A stretch of 43,595 bases of DNA from RGIG5472 sp051867635 (GCA_051867635.1 JBJDYT010000082.1:1-43595), one strand, 5' to 3'. Counted from the first letter of the stretch, positions 1 to 7,942 are shown. Numbers and translations are program-made. Notes: generated by a model not told the origin, from the sequence alone.

Positions 1-526
1 GGAACATCTCACCGGCGCCCTCGCAGTCGCTGGCGGTGATGATGGGGGTGTGGACGTAGACGAAGCCCCGCTCCTGGAAGAACTCATGCACCGCGTAGGC
101 CGCCACGCTGCGGACGCGGAAGGTGGCGCTGAACAGGTTCGTCCGGGGACGGAGGTGCTGGATGGTGCGGAGGAATTCCACGCTGTGGCGCTTCTTCTGC
201 AGGGGATAGTCCGGCGTGGAGGTGCCCTCCACCTCGATGCGCTCCGCCTTGACCTCCAGGGGCTGCTTCGCCTCCGGCGTCAGCACCACGGTGCCGGTGA
301 CGATGAGGGCCGCGCCCACGTTCTGGGAGGCGATCTCCTTATAGTTGGCAAGGACATTCGCGTCCATCACCACCTGGAGGTTCCGGAAGCAGGAACCGTC
401 GTTCAGCTCCACAAAGCCGAAGGTCTTCATATCACGGATGGTCCTGGCCCAGCCGCAGACGGTCACCGTCCTGCCGCCGAGGGCCTCGCTGTCGGCGTAG
501 ATCGCCGCGATCCTGGTTCTTTCCAT
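1..526 (-). CDS. asnS: asparagine--tRNA ligase, N-terminal part (truncated by window edge)
   Basis: Class II aminoacyl-tRNA synthetase that charges tRNA-Asn in the cytoplasm. The 175 visible residues hold the N-terminal OB-fold anticodon-binding domain, with GRTVTVCGWARTIRDMK at about residues 17-33 and FGFVELNDGS just after it. They run into the start of the catalytic domain, where FFQERGFVYVHTPIITASDCEGAGEMF includes the motif 1 region. The AsnS/AspS family is clear. AsnS is favoured because the GAGEMF stretch before motif 2 is typical of it. The ATG at 526 has an AGGAGAG Shine-Dalgarno eleven bases upstream and a sigma-A promoter at 567-595. The rest of the gene lies outside the window. 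Confidence 0.9.
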   Translation of the reverse strand, partial: MERTRIAAIYADSEALGGRTVTVCGWARTIRDMKTFGFVELNDGSCFRNLQVVMDANVLANYKEIASQNVGAALIVTGTVVLTPEAKQPLEVKAERIEVEGTSTPDYPLQKKRHSVEFLRTIQHLRPRTNLFSATFRVRSVAAYAVHEFFQERGFVYVHTPIITASDCEGAGEMF

Positions 527-566
527 ATATTTTCTCTCCTTTTCGGGATATTTCCTAAACAGATAT

Positions 567-595
567 ATTATATAGACTTTTCCTCTGTTTGGCAA
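567..595 (-). promoter_or_regulatory. sigma-A promoter for asnS
   Basis: Read on the minus strand: TTGCCA (590-595), a 17-base spacer, then TATAAT (567-572). It lies 41 bases upstream of the asnS ATG. The spacing is ideal and the -10 is a consensus match. Confidence 0.75.
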
Positions 596-608
596 GGGAT
601 TCTTCACG

Positions 609-637
609 TTGACTTTTCCCCCTGCGGATATTATGAT
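609..637 (+). promoter_or_regulatory. sigma-A promoter for psuK-psuG
   Basis: TTGACT (609-614), a 17-base spacer, then TATGAT (632-637). It is divergent from, and only 14 bases away from, the asnS promoter. The psuK ATG follows 48 bases downstream. Confidence 0.7.
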
Positions 638-685
638 AAAGAGCGTCACAGCGGCACACACTGAGCGGGAAAGGAGGCGGGGCCT

Positions 686-1603
686 ATGCGCCACATCGCC
701 GTGGTGGGCGGCGTCAATTACGACATCGGCGCCATCTCCCACGCGCCCCTCATCGCCGGGGATTCCAACCCCGGCCGCGTCCGCACTTCTCTCGGCGGCG
801 TGGGGCGGAACATCGCCCACAACCTGCGCCTGATGGGCATGGACGTTTCGCTGATCACCGTGTTCGGGGACGACCGCTTCGGCGAGGTCATCCGCCAGCA
901 CGCGGAGGGCATCGGCATGGACCTCTCCGGCAGCGCCGTGCTGCCCGGAGAAAGCACCTCGTCCTACCTCTATCTCGCCCAGCCCGACGGGGAAATGGCC
1001 CTGGCCGTCAGCGACATGGAGATCTACCGGCGCATGACGCCGGCATTCCTGGAAAGCCGCCTCGACCTCATCAACAGCGCCGCCCTCTGCGTGGTGGACG
1101 CAAACCTCCCGGAGGAGAGCCTCCTGTATCTCGCGGAGCGCTGCGCCGTCCCCATTCTCGCGGACCCCGTCTCCACCGTGAAGGCGGAGCGGCTGCGCCG
1201 GGCCCTCGGGCGGCTCTGGTGCGTCAAGCCCAACCGCATAGAGGCGGAGCTGCTCAGCGGCGTGGCCATCCATGGGGAGGAGGACCTTTCCAAAGCGGCG
1301 GAGTCGCTGCTGGCCACAGGGCTGCAGCGGGTCTGCCTCTCCCTTTCCGGCGAGGGGGCCTATTTCGCGGACGCCTCCGGCGAGACTGTCCGCATCCGCC
1401 CCGAAAAAGACCCGGCTATGGTGAACGCCACCGGCTGCGGAGACGCCATGACCGCCGCCATCGCCGCGGCCAAGGTGCGGGGCCTCACCCTGGCGGAGTC
1501 CGCCGCCGCGGCCCTGCGGGCCGCCGCCATCGCCGCCCGTTCCTATGAGACCATCTCTCCCGCCATGTGCTGGGAGAGCATCCAACCTGCAGGAGGTAAA
1601 TGA
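686..1603 (+). CDS. psuK: pseudouridine kinase (PfkB family)
   Basis: Predicted to phosphorylate pseudouridine to pseudouridine 5'-phosphate using ATP, the first step of pseudouridine salvage in the cytoplasm. The 305 residues have the PfkB layout: an N-terminal substrate site with the glycine motif SLGGVGRNIAHNL at about 35-47, and the C-terminal anion-hole/catalytic motif NATGCGDAM at about 247-255 with Asp253 as the expected base. The more usual GAGD is GCGD here. On sequence alone a ribokinase-type sugar kinase would be possible. The immediately following psuG, four bases after the stop, makes pseudouridine the likely substrate. The ribosome site is AAAGGAGG about eight bases before the ATG. 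No pseudouridine transporter is visible next to it. Confidence 0.88.
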   Translation: MRHIAVVGGVNYDIGAISHAPLIAGDSNPGRVRTSLGGVGRNIAHNLRLMGMDVSLITVFGDDRFGEVIRQHAEGIGMDLSGSAVLPGESTSSYLYLAQPDGEMALAVSDMEIYRRMTPAFLESRLDLINSAALCVVDANLPEESLLYLAERCAVPILADPVSTVKAERLRRALGRLWCVKPNRIEAELLSGVAIHGEEDLSKAAESLLATGLQRVCLSLSGEGAYFADASGETVRIRPEKDPAMVNATGCGDAMTAAIAAAKVRGLTLAESAAAALRAAAIAARSYETISPAMCWESIQPAGGK

Positions 1604-1607
1604 CACT

Positions 1608-2540
1608 ATGAATATGCAGCTGAACCCCTATCTCGACATGAGCGAAGAAGTGCGCGAGGCCCTCGCCGCGGGCAAGCCCGTGGTGGCCCTGGAAAGCACC
1701 ATTATCTCCCACGGCATGCCCTATCCCCAGAACGTGGAGACGGCGCTGCACGTGGAGCAGATCATCCGCGAAAACGGCGCCGTGCCCGCCACCATCGCCA
1801 TCCTGGGCGGGCGGCTGAAGGCCGGCCTGACGGAAGCGGAGATCGACTATCTCGGCCGCACCGGCACGGCGGTGCCCAAGGCCTCCCGCCGGGACCTGCC
1901 GGTACTGGTGGCGAAGGGCATGGACGGCGCCACCACCGTCACCACCACCATGATCATCGCCCACATGGCGGGCATCAAAATCTTCGCCACCGGCGGCATC
2001 GGCGGCGTTCACCGGGGCGCGGAGACCACCATGGACATCTCCGCCGACCTGGAGGAACTGGCCCAGACCCCCGTCATGGTCATCTGCGCGGGCGCCAAGT
2101 CCATCCTGGACCTGGGCCTGACGCTGGAGTATCTGGAGACCCACGGCGTGCCCGTCATCGGCTACGGCACGGAGGAGCTGCCCGCCTTCTATACGCGCCG
2201 CTCCGGCTTCTCCGTGGATTACCGCCTGGACAGCCCCGAGGAGCTGGCCCGGGCCTTCCATGTGAAGCAGGCCATGGGCCTCAAGGGCGGCATGCTGGTG
2301 ACCAACCCCATCCCCGAGGAGTACTCCATGGACCACGAGGTCATCAACAAGGCCATCGACGAGGCGGTGGCGGAGTCCCGCCGTCTGGGCATCCACGGCA
2401 AGGAGACCACGCCCTTCCTGCTCGCCAAGATCAAGGACATCACCGGCGGCGACAGCCTCGACAGCAATATCCAGCTGGTGTACAACAACGCCCGTCTGGC
2501 CGCCCAGACGGCCTGCGCCTTGGCAGAGCTGGAGAAATAA
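1608..2540 (+). CDS. psuG: pseudouridine-5'-phosphate glycosidase
   Basis: Cleaves the C-C glycosidic bond of pseudouridine 5'-phosphate to give uracil and ribose 5-phosphate, completing the pathway begun by the kinase upstream. The 310 residues match the family's usual length. Conserved blocks are VALESTIISHGMPYPQN near 29-45, VPKASRRDLP near 88-97, TGGIGGVHRGAE near 128-139 and NPIPEEYSM near 229-237. The ATG at 1608 was chosen because AGGAGGT lies eleven bases upstream at 1591-1597, overlapping the end of psuK, so the two genes are probably translationally linked. A longer reading upstream would run through psuK and has no ribosome site. Confidence 0.95.
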   Translation: MNMQLNPYLDMSEEVREALAAGKPVVALESTIISHGMPYPQNVETALHVEQIIRENGAVPATIAILGGRLKAGLTEAEIDYLGRTGTAVPKASRRDLPVLVAKGMDGATTVTTTMIIAHMAGIKIFATGGIGGVHRGAETTMDISADLEELAQTPVMVICAGAKSILDLGLTLEYLETHGVPVIGYGTEELPAFYTRRSGFSVDYRLDSPEELARAFHVKQAMGLKGGMLVTNPIPEEYSMDHEVINKAIDEAVAESRRLGIHGKETTPFLLAKIKDITGGDSLDSNIQLVYNNARLAAQTACALAELEK

Positions 2541-2553
2541 GACTATATCGGAT

Positions 2554-2577
2554 ATTTTATCCTATATTTTATCCTAT
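2554..2577 (+). repeat. two tandem 12-base copies between psuG and the DUF1294 gene
   Basis: The 12-mer ATTTTATCCTAT occurs twice head to tail and is followed by the partial copy ATATATTGTCCT. It is an AT-rich patch in a GC-rich neighbourhood, sitting just upstream of the ribosome site of the next gene. It is too short to call functional. Confidence 0.6.
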
Positions 2578-2602
2578 ATATTGTCCTTTTCAGGAGGGAA
2601 TC

Positions 2603-2962
2603 ATGCTGTCTCTTTCCACACTTTCCCTGGGGATCATCGGCGGGGCCGACGGCCCCACCGCGGTTTTCGTCATCACCCCGGACGAGGGAACCCTGGGCAT
2701 CGTGCTGCTCTATCTGCTGCTGGTCAACCTCCTCACCTTTTTGATGTACGGGGTGGACAAGCGCAACGCCCAGGCGGAGAAGCCGCGCATCGAGGAGCGG
2801 ACGCTCCTGCTGCTGCCCCTGCTGGGCGGGAGCGTGGGCGCGCTGCTGGGCATGCGCTTCTTCCACCACAAGACCCGGCACTGGTACTTCCGCTACGGCA
2901 TCCCCCTGCTGTTGCTGCTGCAGCTGGCGCTGGGGCTGGCGTTCTGCTTTCTCCCGCGGTGA
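2603..2962 (+). CDS. DUF1294 family membrane protein with N-terminal GGADGPT motif
   Basis: A 119-residue membrane protein of unknown function. It has three hydrophobic stretches, about 30-48, 66-82 and 95-117. The middle block LTFLMYGVDKRNAQ followed by LPLLGGSVGALLGMRFFHHKTRH is the DUF1294 signature. The first 25 residues contain IIGGADGPTAVFVI, which is not part of DUF1294. It closely resembles the Na+-binding region of Na+-translocating decarboxylase beta subunits (OadB/MmdB). The rest of a decarboxylase is absent, so no pump is implied. The gene follows psuG by 62 bases and probably ends the same transcript at the 2985-3016 terminator. The GGAGG Shine-Dalgarno at 2593-2597 fixes the start. 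Confidence 0.85.
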   Translation: MLSLSTLSLGIIGGADGPTAVFVITPDEGTLGIVLLYLLLVNLLTFLMYGVDKRNAQAEKPRIEERTLLLLPLLGGSVGALLGMRFFHHKTRHWYFRYGIPLLLLLQLALGLAFCFLPR

Positions 2963-2984
2963 GCCTTTCCGGGCAACGAAACAA

Positions 2985-3016
2985 GGGCCGGCAGTTTCCT
3001 GCCGGCCCTCTTTTTT
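2985..3016 (+). terminator. rho-independent terminator after the psuKG operon
   Basis: A 10-bp perfect stem, GGGCCGGCAG (2985-2994) with CTGCCGGCCC (2999-3008), encloses a four-base loop and is followed by a run of six Ts. It separates the rightward operon from the converging leftward gene that ends at 3026. Confidence 0.85.
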
Positions 3017-3025
3017 GCCTGTATG

Positions 3026-3925
3026 TCAATTCTGGGCGAAATACGGCTCGTCGATGCGGGCGGCGCCGTACCGGTCCGCCGTCTCGCCGTCCACCAGATA
3101 GCGGACGGAGGACACCGTGGACAGGGAGCAGAGAGACCTGGCCGCGGCCTCCAGCGCCGCCGCCTCGCCGCCCTCCAACAGCGTCAGCGCCTGGGAGGAG
3201 AGGTTCACATAGCAGCTCTCCTCCTCCACCCGCACGGAGAGGAAGGCATAGCCCTCCGGGAAGGCGGAGCGGAGCTTGTCGCCCTCCGGCCCCTCCACCA
3301 GCGCGTCCAGCACGCTCTCCGCCCGGGTCTTGCCCTCATAGACCGGGATCTTGCGGCTCTCCTCCGCCAGCTCGCCCGTGGCGGTATCGATGAACCAGAG
3401 GCGGGCCTCCAGCGTGGCCACCAGGTCCTCTGCCGTGCTCAGCAGCACGTCCCGGGCCTGCAGCTCCTGCACGGCGCGGTATTCCAGCGGCTTCCCGTTC
3501 ACCGTCACCGCCACGGAGTAGACCCCGGGGAGCTGGGTCAGCGTCAGCGTCAGGCAGCTGTCCGCCAGCGTCAGCTCCACGCCCGAGAGCATCCCGTAGG
3601 ACGAGGAGACGTCCAGCCGCAGCCGCCCGCCGCTGAGCTCCGCCTCCAAGAGCTGCAGCCCGTCCGGCAGGGGGCTCATCAGGTCCTCCCTCTGGGGGCC
3701 GGCCCAATAGCGCTCCAACAGCTGCTGCGCCGCGGTCTGCGGCTCCTCCGACAGGGCCAGGTCGCAGTATTCCGCCCGCACGGCGTCGCCCCCCAACGCC
3801 TTGGGGTCGGCCGCCAGGTAGTACAGGGCGTACTGGCCCTGTTCCCCCGCCTCCCGTCCGGCGCAGGCCACCGCCGCCACCGCGCCCAGCAGCAACAGCA
3901 GCAGCAAAAGACGTTTCCACTTCAT
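3026..3925 (-). CDS. GerMN-domain lipoprotein
   Basis: A 299-residue exported protein. The signal peptide has a long leucine run and a lipobox-like AVAC at about 18-21, so it is probably anchored outside the membrane. It appears to hold two GerMN domains. The first spans about 60-165 (PQTAAQQLLERYWAGP, then LRLDVSSSYG). The second spans about 180-290 (ESVLDALVEGPEG, CYVNLSSQAL, VRYLVDGE). GerM-like domains occur in spore-germination GerM and in actinobacterial LpqB. The gene overlaps the histidine kinase by four bases, so it is translationally coupled to it. That arrangement resembles MtrA-MtrB-LpqB and suggests a partner of the sensor rather than a stand-alone germination protein. The exact role is unknown. 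Confidence 0.85.
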   Translation of the reverse strand: MKWKRLLLLLLLLGAVAAVACAGREAGEQGQYALYYLAADPKALGGDAVRAEYCDLALSEEPQTAAQQLLERYWAGPQREDLMSPLPDGLQLLEAELSGGRLRLDVSSSYGMLSGVELTLADSCLTLTLTQLPGVYSVAVTVNGKPLEYRAVQELQARDVLLSTAEDLVATLEARLWFIDTATGELAEESRKIPVYEGKTRAESVLDALVEGPEGDKLRSAFPEGYAFLSVRVEEESCYVNLSSQALTLLEGGEAAALEAAARSLCSLSTVSSVRYLVDGETADRYGAARIDEPYFAQN

Positions 3926-5349
3926 GCCGCAGCGCCTCCTTTCGCCAGGGGCAGGCGCACCGTGAACACGCTGCCCCCGCCCTCCCGGCAGGCGGCCGTC
4001 ACCGTGCCGCCGCGCTTGCGCACCAGGTCACTGACGATGGCGAGGCCCAGGCCCGTCCCCCCGGCGCTGCGGCTGCGGGCCTTGTCCACCCGGTAGAAGC
4101 GCTCAAACACGTGCTCCAGCTCCTCCTCCGGGATGCCGATGCCGTTGTCCGCCACGGAGAGGACCGCCATCTCCCCCTCCCGGCGCAGGTCGATCTGCAC
4201 GAAGCCGCCGCTGCGGCTGTATTTGATGGCGTTGTCCACCAGGTTATAGATGATCTGGTGGATCTCGTCCGCCGCGGCCAGCACCGTGCAGCCCTCCTCG
4301 GCCTCATAGCTCAGGTCCACCTGCTTTTCCTCCGCCAGGAAGCCCATCATGCGCACCACGCGCTCCAGCATGGGCGCCAGCTCCACCTCCACCGCCGGCG
4401 CCAGCACGTCGTTGTCCAGCCTTGTCAGGCGCAGCAGGTCCTCCGTGACGCGGCTGAGCCGCTCCGCCTCCACGCCGATGTCGGAGATGAATTCCCGGGT
4501 CGTGCCCGCGTCCATGTTCTCGGTCTGCAGGATGGAGTCCGTCAGCAGACGGATGGCCGCCAGGGGCGTTTTCAGCTCGTGGGACGCGTCGGAGACGAAA
4601 CGGCGGCGGGCCGCCTCCGTCTGCTGCAGCCGGTCGGTCATGCTGTTGAACTCCGCCGCGATCTGGGCGATCTCGTCGCCTCCGCCCACCTCCGCCCGGT
4701 GGCTGTAGGCGCCCTCCCGCACGCTGCGGATGGCCTCCAGCAGCTCGCTGATGCGGCCGGTGAGGGCCTTCGACAGCAGCACGCTCACCAGCAGCACGAT
4801 GCAGGCGATACCGATGGACAGGCGCCACAGGTTCGTCTGGAAGCCCTCCAGCAGCGCCGCCTGCTCCGCGTCGTACTCATAGGCGAAGACCGCGCCGATG
4901 ATCTGGTTCTGGTGCAGCACCGGGGACGCCGCCCGGGAGCGCACCGCCCCGTTCTCATAGGCGGAGTAGACCACGTCGTTCCCCCGCAGGGCCTGCACCA
5001 CCTCCGACAAAAGGGCATAGGAACCCACGGCACCGCCGATCTCCCGGGTGTCGTACAGTACGCGGCCCGCGGCGTCCGTCACCAGGATGCGGGAAAGCCC
5101 CGCGTCCTCCGCCGCCGCCATCACCTGCGCCACATTCTCCTCCGTCAGGCGCTCCAGCTCCGACAGGGAGGCGGTCATGACGGAGACGCTGCTCTGCAGC
5201 CTTCCCGCCTTGGACTGGAACACCAGGTCCTCGCTGACGATGACGGGATAGGTGTTCAGCAGCACCAGCACCGCCACGATGACCAGGATATAGCTCAGGC
5301 CGATCTTGAATTGGAGACTGGCTCTAACCCTTGAAATAATAGCCCACAC
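3922..5349 (-). CDS. two-component sensor histidine kinase
   Basis: A 475-residue membrane kinase. TM1 is at about 13-33, an extracytoplasmic sensing region of about 140 residues follows, and TM2 is at about 177-195. After these come a HAMP linker (about 196-245) and a HisKA domain with the phospho-acceptor His257 in SDASHELKTPLAAIR. The ATPase domain shows the N box (NLVDNAIKYS), DNGIGIPEEELEHVFERFYRVD and GTGLGLAIV. This is the PhoR/WalK/MtrB type, partner of the OmpR-type regulator encoded just upstream. The start is a GTG that lies 26 bases inside the regulator gene, so translation is coupled. The signal sensed is unknown; its neighbours are cell-envelope genes. Confidence 0.93.
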   Translation of the reverse strand: MWAIISRVRASLQFKIGLSYILVIVAVLVLLNTYPVIVSEDLVFQSKAGRLQSSVSVMTASLSELERLTEENVAQVMAAAEDAGLSRILVTDAAGRVLYDTREIGGAVGSYALLSEVVQALRGNDVVYSAYENGAVRSRAASPVLHQNQIIGAVFAYEYDAEQAALLEGFQTNLWRLSIGIACIVLLVSVLLSKALTGRISELLEAIRSVREGAYSHRAEVGGGDEIAQIAAEFNSMTDRLQQTEAARRRFVSDASHELKTPLAAIRLLTDSILQTENMDAGTTREFISDIGVEAERLSRVTEDLLRLTRLDNDVLAPAVEVELAPMLERVVRMMGFLAEEKQVDLSYEAEEGCTVLAAADEIHQIIYNLVDNAIKYSRSGGFVQIDLRREGEMAVLSVADNGIGIPEEELEHVFERFYRVDKARSRSAGGTGLGLAIVSDLVRKRGGTVTAACREGGGSVFTVRLPLAKGGAAA

Positions 5350-6001
5350 CCCACTTGGTCATGATATACTCCGGCTCCGCCGGGTTTCGCTCCAGCTTCT
5401 CCCGCAGGCGGCGGATGTGCACGTCCACCGTGCGGTAGTCCCCCGCATAGGCGTAGCCCCAGACGGTGTTCATCAGGCTCTCCCGGCTGTAGACCCGCCG
5501 GGGGTTTTTCATAAACAGCTCCATCAGGTCGTACTCCTTGGCAGTCAGCTCCACCGGCTTGCCGTCCTTCACCGCCAGGCGCTGCTCCGTGTCCAGCGAC
5601 AGGTCCCCGAAGGTCAGAAGGCTGCTCTTCTTCGCGGCGGAAGCGCTGCTGCGCCGCAGCAGGGCCCGCACCCGGGCCTTCAGCTCCAGGATGTTGAAGG
5701 GCTTGGTCACATAGTCGTCCGCCCCGTATTCAAAGCCCAGCAGCTTGTCCGTGTCCTCGCTGCGGGCGGTGAGCATGATCACCGGCACGTCCGAAAATTC
5801 CCGGATGTGCATGCAGGTCTCCAGCCCGTCCATCTCCGGCATCATCACGTCCAGGATGATCAGGTCGAAGGCCCCCGTGCGGGCCATCTCCACCGCGGTC
5901 TTGCCGTCATAGGCCGTCTCCACCTGGTATCCCTCGTTCTCCAGGTTGAAGCGCATGCCCTTGACCAGGAGCTTTTCGTCGTCCACCACCAGTATCCTCA
6001 T
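5324..6001 (-). CDS. OmpR/PhoB-family response regulator
   Basis: A 225-residue DNA-binding regulator. The receiver domain (1-120) has the acidic pair in VVDDEK at about 5-10, the phospho-acceptor Asp in LIILDVMMPEMDG near residue 53, and the conserved Lys in YVTKPF near residue 102. A winged-helix Trans_reg_C domain follows (about 130-222), with VELTAKEYDLMELFM and RTVDVHIRRLREKLE. The ATG at 6001 overlaps the stop of the upstream comEA-like gene by four bases, and the kinase start lies inside this gene's end, so all four genes form one tightly packed unit. A longer leftward reading frame extends upstream of 6001 but only shadows the comEA-like gene. Confidence 0.94.
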   Translation of the reverse strand: MRILVVDDEKLLVKGMRFNLENEGYQVETAYDGKTAVEMARTGAFDLIILDVMMPEMDGLETCMHIREFSDVPVIMLTARSEDTDKLLGFEYGADDYVTKPFNILELKARVRALLRRSSASAAKKSSLLTFGDLSLDTEQRLAVKDGKPVELTAKEYDLMELFMKNPRRVYSRESLMNTVWGYAYAGDYRTVDVHIRRLREKLERNPAEPEYIMTKWGVGYYFKG

Positions 6002-6384
6002 TCTTCCGCCTCCTCCGTGATGACCAGCTCCCGCATGGCCTCCAGCTTGCTCTCTCCGATGCCCTTGACGTTCAGCAGCTCCTCCGCCGAGGCGAAGGGG
6101 CCGTTGGCCTCCCGGTACTCCACGATGCGCTGGGCCAGCACCTCGCCCACGCCGGGAAGCGCCATCAGCTCCGCCGCCGTGGCGGTGTTGATGTTCACCG
6201 GCTGCGGCTGCGGCGCTTCCTCCGTCTCCTCCTGGGAGGCGGAGGCGGAGACGCGCACCGTATAGCTCCCCTCCGCGCCCTGCAGCACCGCATGGACATA
6301 GAGCCCCAGCATGGCGAGGACGAAGAGCAGCGTCAGCGCCGCCAGCCATTTTTCGCCCCTGCTCAGGCGTCTGGGTCCTTCCAT
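5998..6384 (-). CDS. ComEA-like helix-hairpin-helix protein
   Basis: A 128-residue protein with one N-terminal membrane segment (about 14-36), a short linker rich in Ser, Glu and Gln, and a C-terminal pair of helix-hairpin-helix motifs (about 62-124). Key blocks are NINTATAAELMALPGVGEVLAQRIVEYR and NVKGIGESKLE. ComEA binds incoming double-stranded DNA outside the membrane during transformation. This protein lacks the SLBB domain of B. subtilis ComEA and is shorter. No other competence genes are nearby, so a role in DNA uptake is possible but not shown. It is the first gene of the unit with the two-component system and ends in a four-base ATGA overlap with the response regulator. GGAGG precedes the ATG. 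Confidence 0.88.
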   Translation of the reverse strand: MEGPRRLSRGEKWLAALTLLFVLAMLGLYVHAVLQGAEGSYTVRVSASASQEETEEAPQPQPVNINTATAAELMALPGVGEVLAQRIVEYREANGPFASAEELLNVKGIGESKLEAMRELVITEEAEE

Positions 6385-6440
6385 GCGCGCTCCTCCCCTC
6401 TCCCCGGCTCTTTTCCTGTGGAAAAGCCTGTCTTTTCCGG

Positions 6441-6469
6441 TTGCAGCCCCGGCCTTGATTTGCTATACT
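6441..6469 (+). promoter_or_regulatory. sigma-A promoter with extended -10 for the dacF-like gene
   Basis: TTGCAG (6441-6446), 17 bases, TATACT (6464-6469), with TGC immediately before the -10 (an extended -10). It lies 85 bases upstream of the chosen ATG. Confidence 0.7.
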
Positions 6470-6526
6470 AAATATAAATTCGTATCCAGGCGCCGCCCCG
6501 GCGGGCAGCGCTTCCCTATTTGGTCT

Positions 6527-6535
6527 ATTATAGCA
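6527..6535 (-). promoter_or_regulatory. extended -10 (TGCTATAAT) for the comEA/two-component unit
   Basis: The minus strand reads TGCTATAAT here, about 140 bases upstream of the comEA-like start. No good -35 is visible, but an extended -10 may not need one. It faces away from the dacF-like promoter, so the two promoters cross in this gap. Confidence 0.45.
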
Positions 6536-6554
6536 CACAATGTGAGGTTTGCCT

Positions 6555-7922
6555 ATGAAAAAAGTCCGGTTCCTGTCCCTTTTTCTAATCTGCCTTCTGC
6601 TGACCGGGCTGTTTTCCGCCCCGGCCCTTGCCGCCGCGCCTCCGCTGGAGGTGGAGGCCAAGGCCGCGCTGCTGCTGGACGGGGAGACAGGCGAGGTCCT
6701 CTATGAGAAGAACGCGGAGGAAAAGCTCTATCCCGCCTCCCTGACCAAGGTGATGACGGCCCTGCTGGTGTTCGAGGCCATCGAGGCCGGGCAGCTGCAG
6801 CTGCAGCAGGAGATCACCGCCCCCGCCGCCGCCTTCGTGGGCCTCTCCAGCGACGGCAGCACCGCCAACATCGAGACGGGCGAGGTGCTGACGGTGGACG
6901 ACCTGCTGGCCTGCATGCTCATCAACTCCGCCAATGAGGCCGCCGCCATCCTGGCCTGCGCCGTGGGCGGCACCATCGCGGACTTCGTCTCCCGCATGAA
7001 CGCCCGGGCGGCGGAGCTGGGCTGTGAGAACACCCATTTCGTCAACCCCACGGGCCTGCACGACGGCGACCATTACACCACCGCCTGGGACCTGTACCGC
7101 ATCACCCAGGCCGCGCTGAAGTACGACCACTTTATGGAGATCTGCGACTCCAAGTCCTGGGAAGTCCCCGAGACCAACCTGCACGAGGCCCGGACCCTCC
7201 ACAGCACCAACTACCTCATCTCCAACTGGCGGGCTCTGGGCTACCTCTACAGCGGGGCCCACGGCGTCAAGACCGGCAACACCTCCGACGCGGGCCACTG
7301 CCTCATCTCCACCGCCAATCGCACCGGCCGCAGCCTGTTCGGCGTCATCCTCGGCGCGGAGAAGCAGCGCTACTATGAGGGCGACCGTCAGGTGGAGAAG
7401 GTGGGCAGCTTCCTGGAGATGGCCAAGATGTTCGACTGGGGCTTCGACAACTTCACCCGCCAGACCCTCGTCACCTCCGCCGACGCGGTGGCGGAGGCCA
7501 GGGTGGCCCTCTCCCGGGAGGCCAACTATGTGGTGGTCCACCCGGCGGAGGACGTCCAGCGCCTGCTGCCCAACGACCTCTCTCCGGAGGACCTGACCCG
7601 GGAGATCTCCCTCTACGAGGAGGTGTTCAACGCCCCCATCCAGGCGGGGGACGAGCTGGGCACCATGACCCTCCGCCACGGCGATACCGTGTATGCCACG
7701 GTTCCGCTGCTGGCCATGAACGACGTCTCCGCCTCCTGGATCCTGACGCTGCATTACCACATCGTCAGCTTTTTCTCCCGCCCGGTGGTGAAGCTCGTCT
7801 GTCTCGTGCTGCTCGCCGCGGCGGTGCTGCTCTTTGTCCGATACTACGGCCGGCGCAGGCACTCCCGCCACGGCACCCCCACCCGCGCCCAGAAAAACTA
7901 CCGGGGACGCCGCCGGTTCTGA
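6555..7922 (+). CDS. D-alanyl-D-alanine carboxypeptidase (DacF/PBP5 family)
   Basis: A 455-residue exported penicillin-binding protein that trims the terminal D-Ala from peptidoglycan stem peptides. The signal peptide is about 1-27 (ending SAPALAAAP). The active-site motifs are SLTK with Ser62 and Lys65, SAN at 125-127 and KTG at 239-241, followed by the C-terminal PBP5-type beta domain (about 285-385). A final membrane segment at about 407-427 with a basic tail anchors it. The ATG at 6555 was preferred over an in-frame TTG six bases earlier because GTGAGG lies at a workable distance. It is divergent from the two-component unit. The family includes vegetative DacA and sporulation DacF, and the sequence alone does not separate them. 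Confidence 0.93.
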   Translation: MKKVRFLSLFLICLLLTGLFSAPALAAAPPLEVEAKAALLLDGETGEVLYEKNAEEKLYPASLTKVMTALLVFEAIEAGQLQLQQEITAPAAAFVGLSSDGSTANIETGEVLTVDDLLACMLINSANEAAAILACAVGGTIADFVSRMNARAAELGCENTHFVNPTGLHDGDHYTTAWDLYRITQAALKYDHFMEICDSKSWEVPETNLHEARTLHSTNYLISNWRALGYLYSGAHGVKTGNTSDAGHCLISTANRTGRSLFGVILGAEKQRYYEGDRQVEKVGSFLEMAKMFDWGFDNFTRQTLVTSADAVAEARVALSREANYVVVHPAEDVQRLLPNDLSPEDLTREISLYEEVFNAPIQAGDELGTMTLRHGDTVYATVPLLAMNDVSASWILTLHYHIVSFFSRPVVKLVCLVLLAAAVLLFVRYYGRRRHSRHGTPTRAQKNYRGRRRF

Positions 7923-7942
7923 CCGCCTTACATACGCATACA

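Noticed and set aside
2603..2962. Na+-translocating decarboxylase beta subunit
   Set aside because: Only a short N-terminal motif matches. The protein is 119 residues with DUF1294 features, and no alpha or gamma subunit is present.
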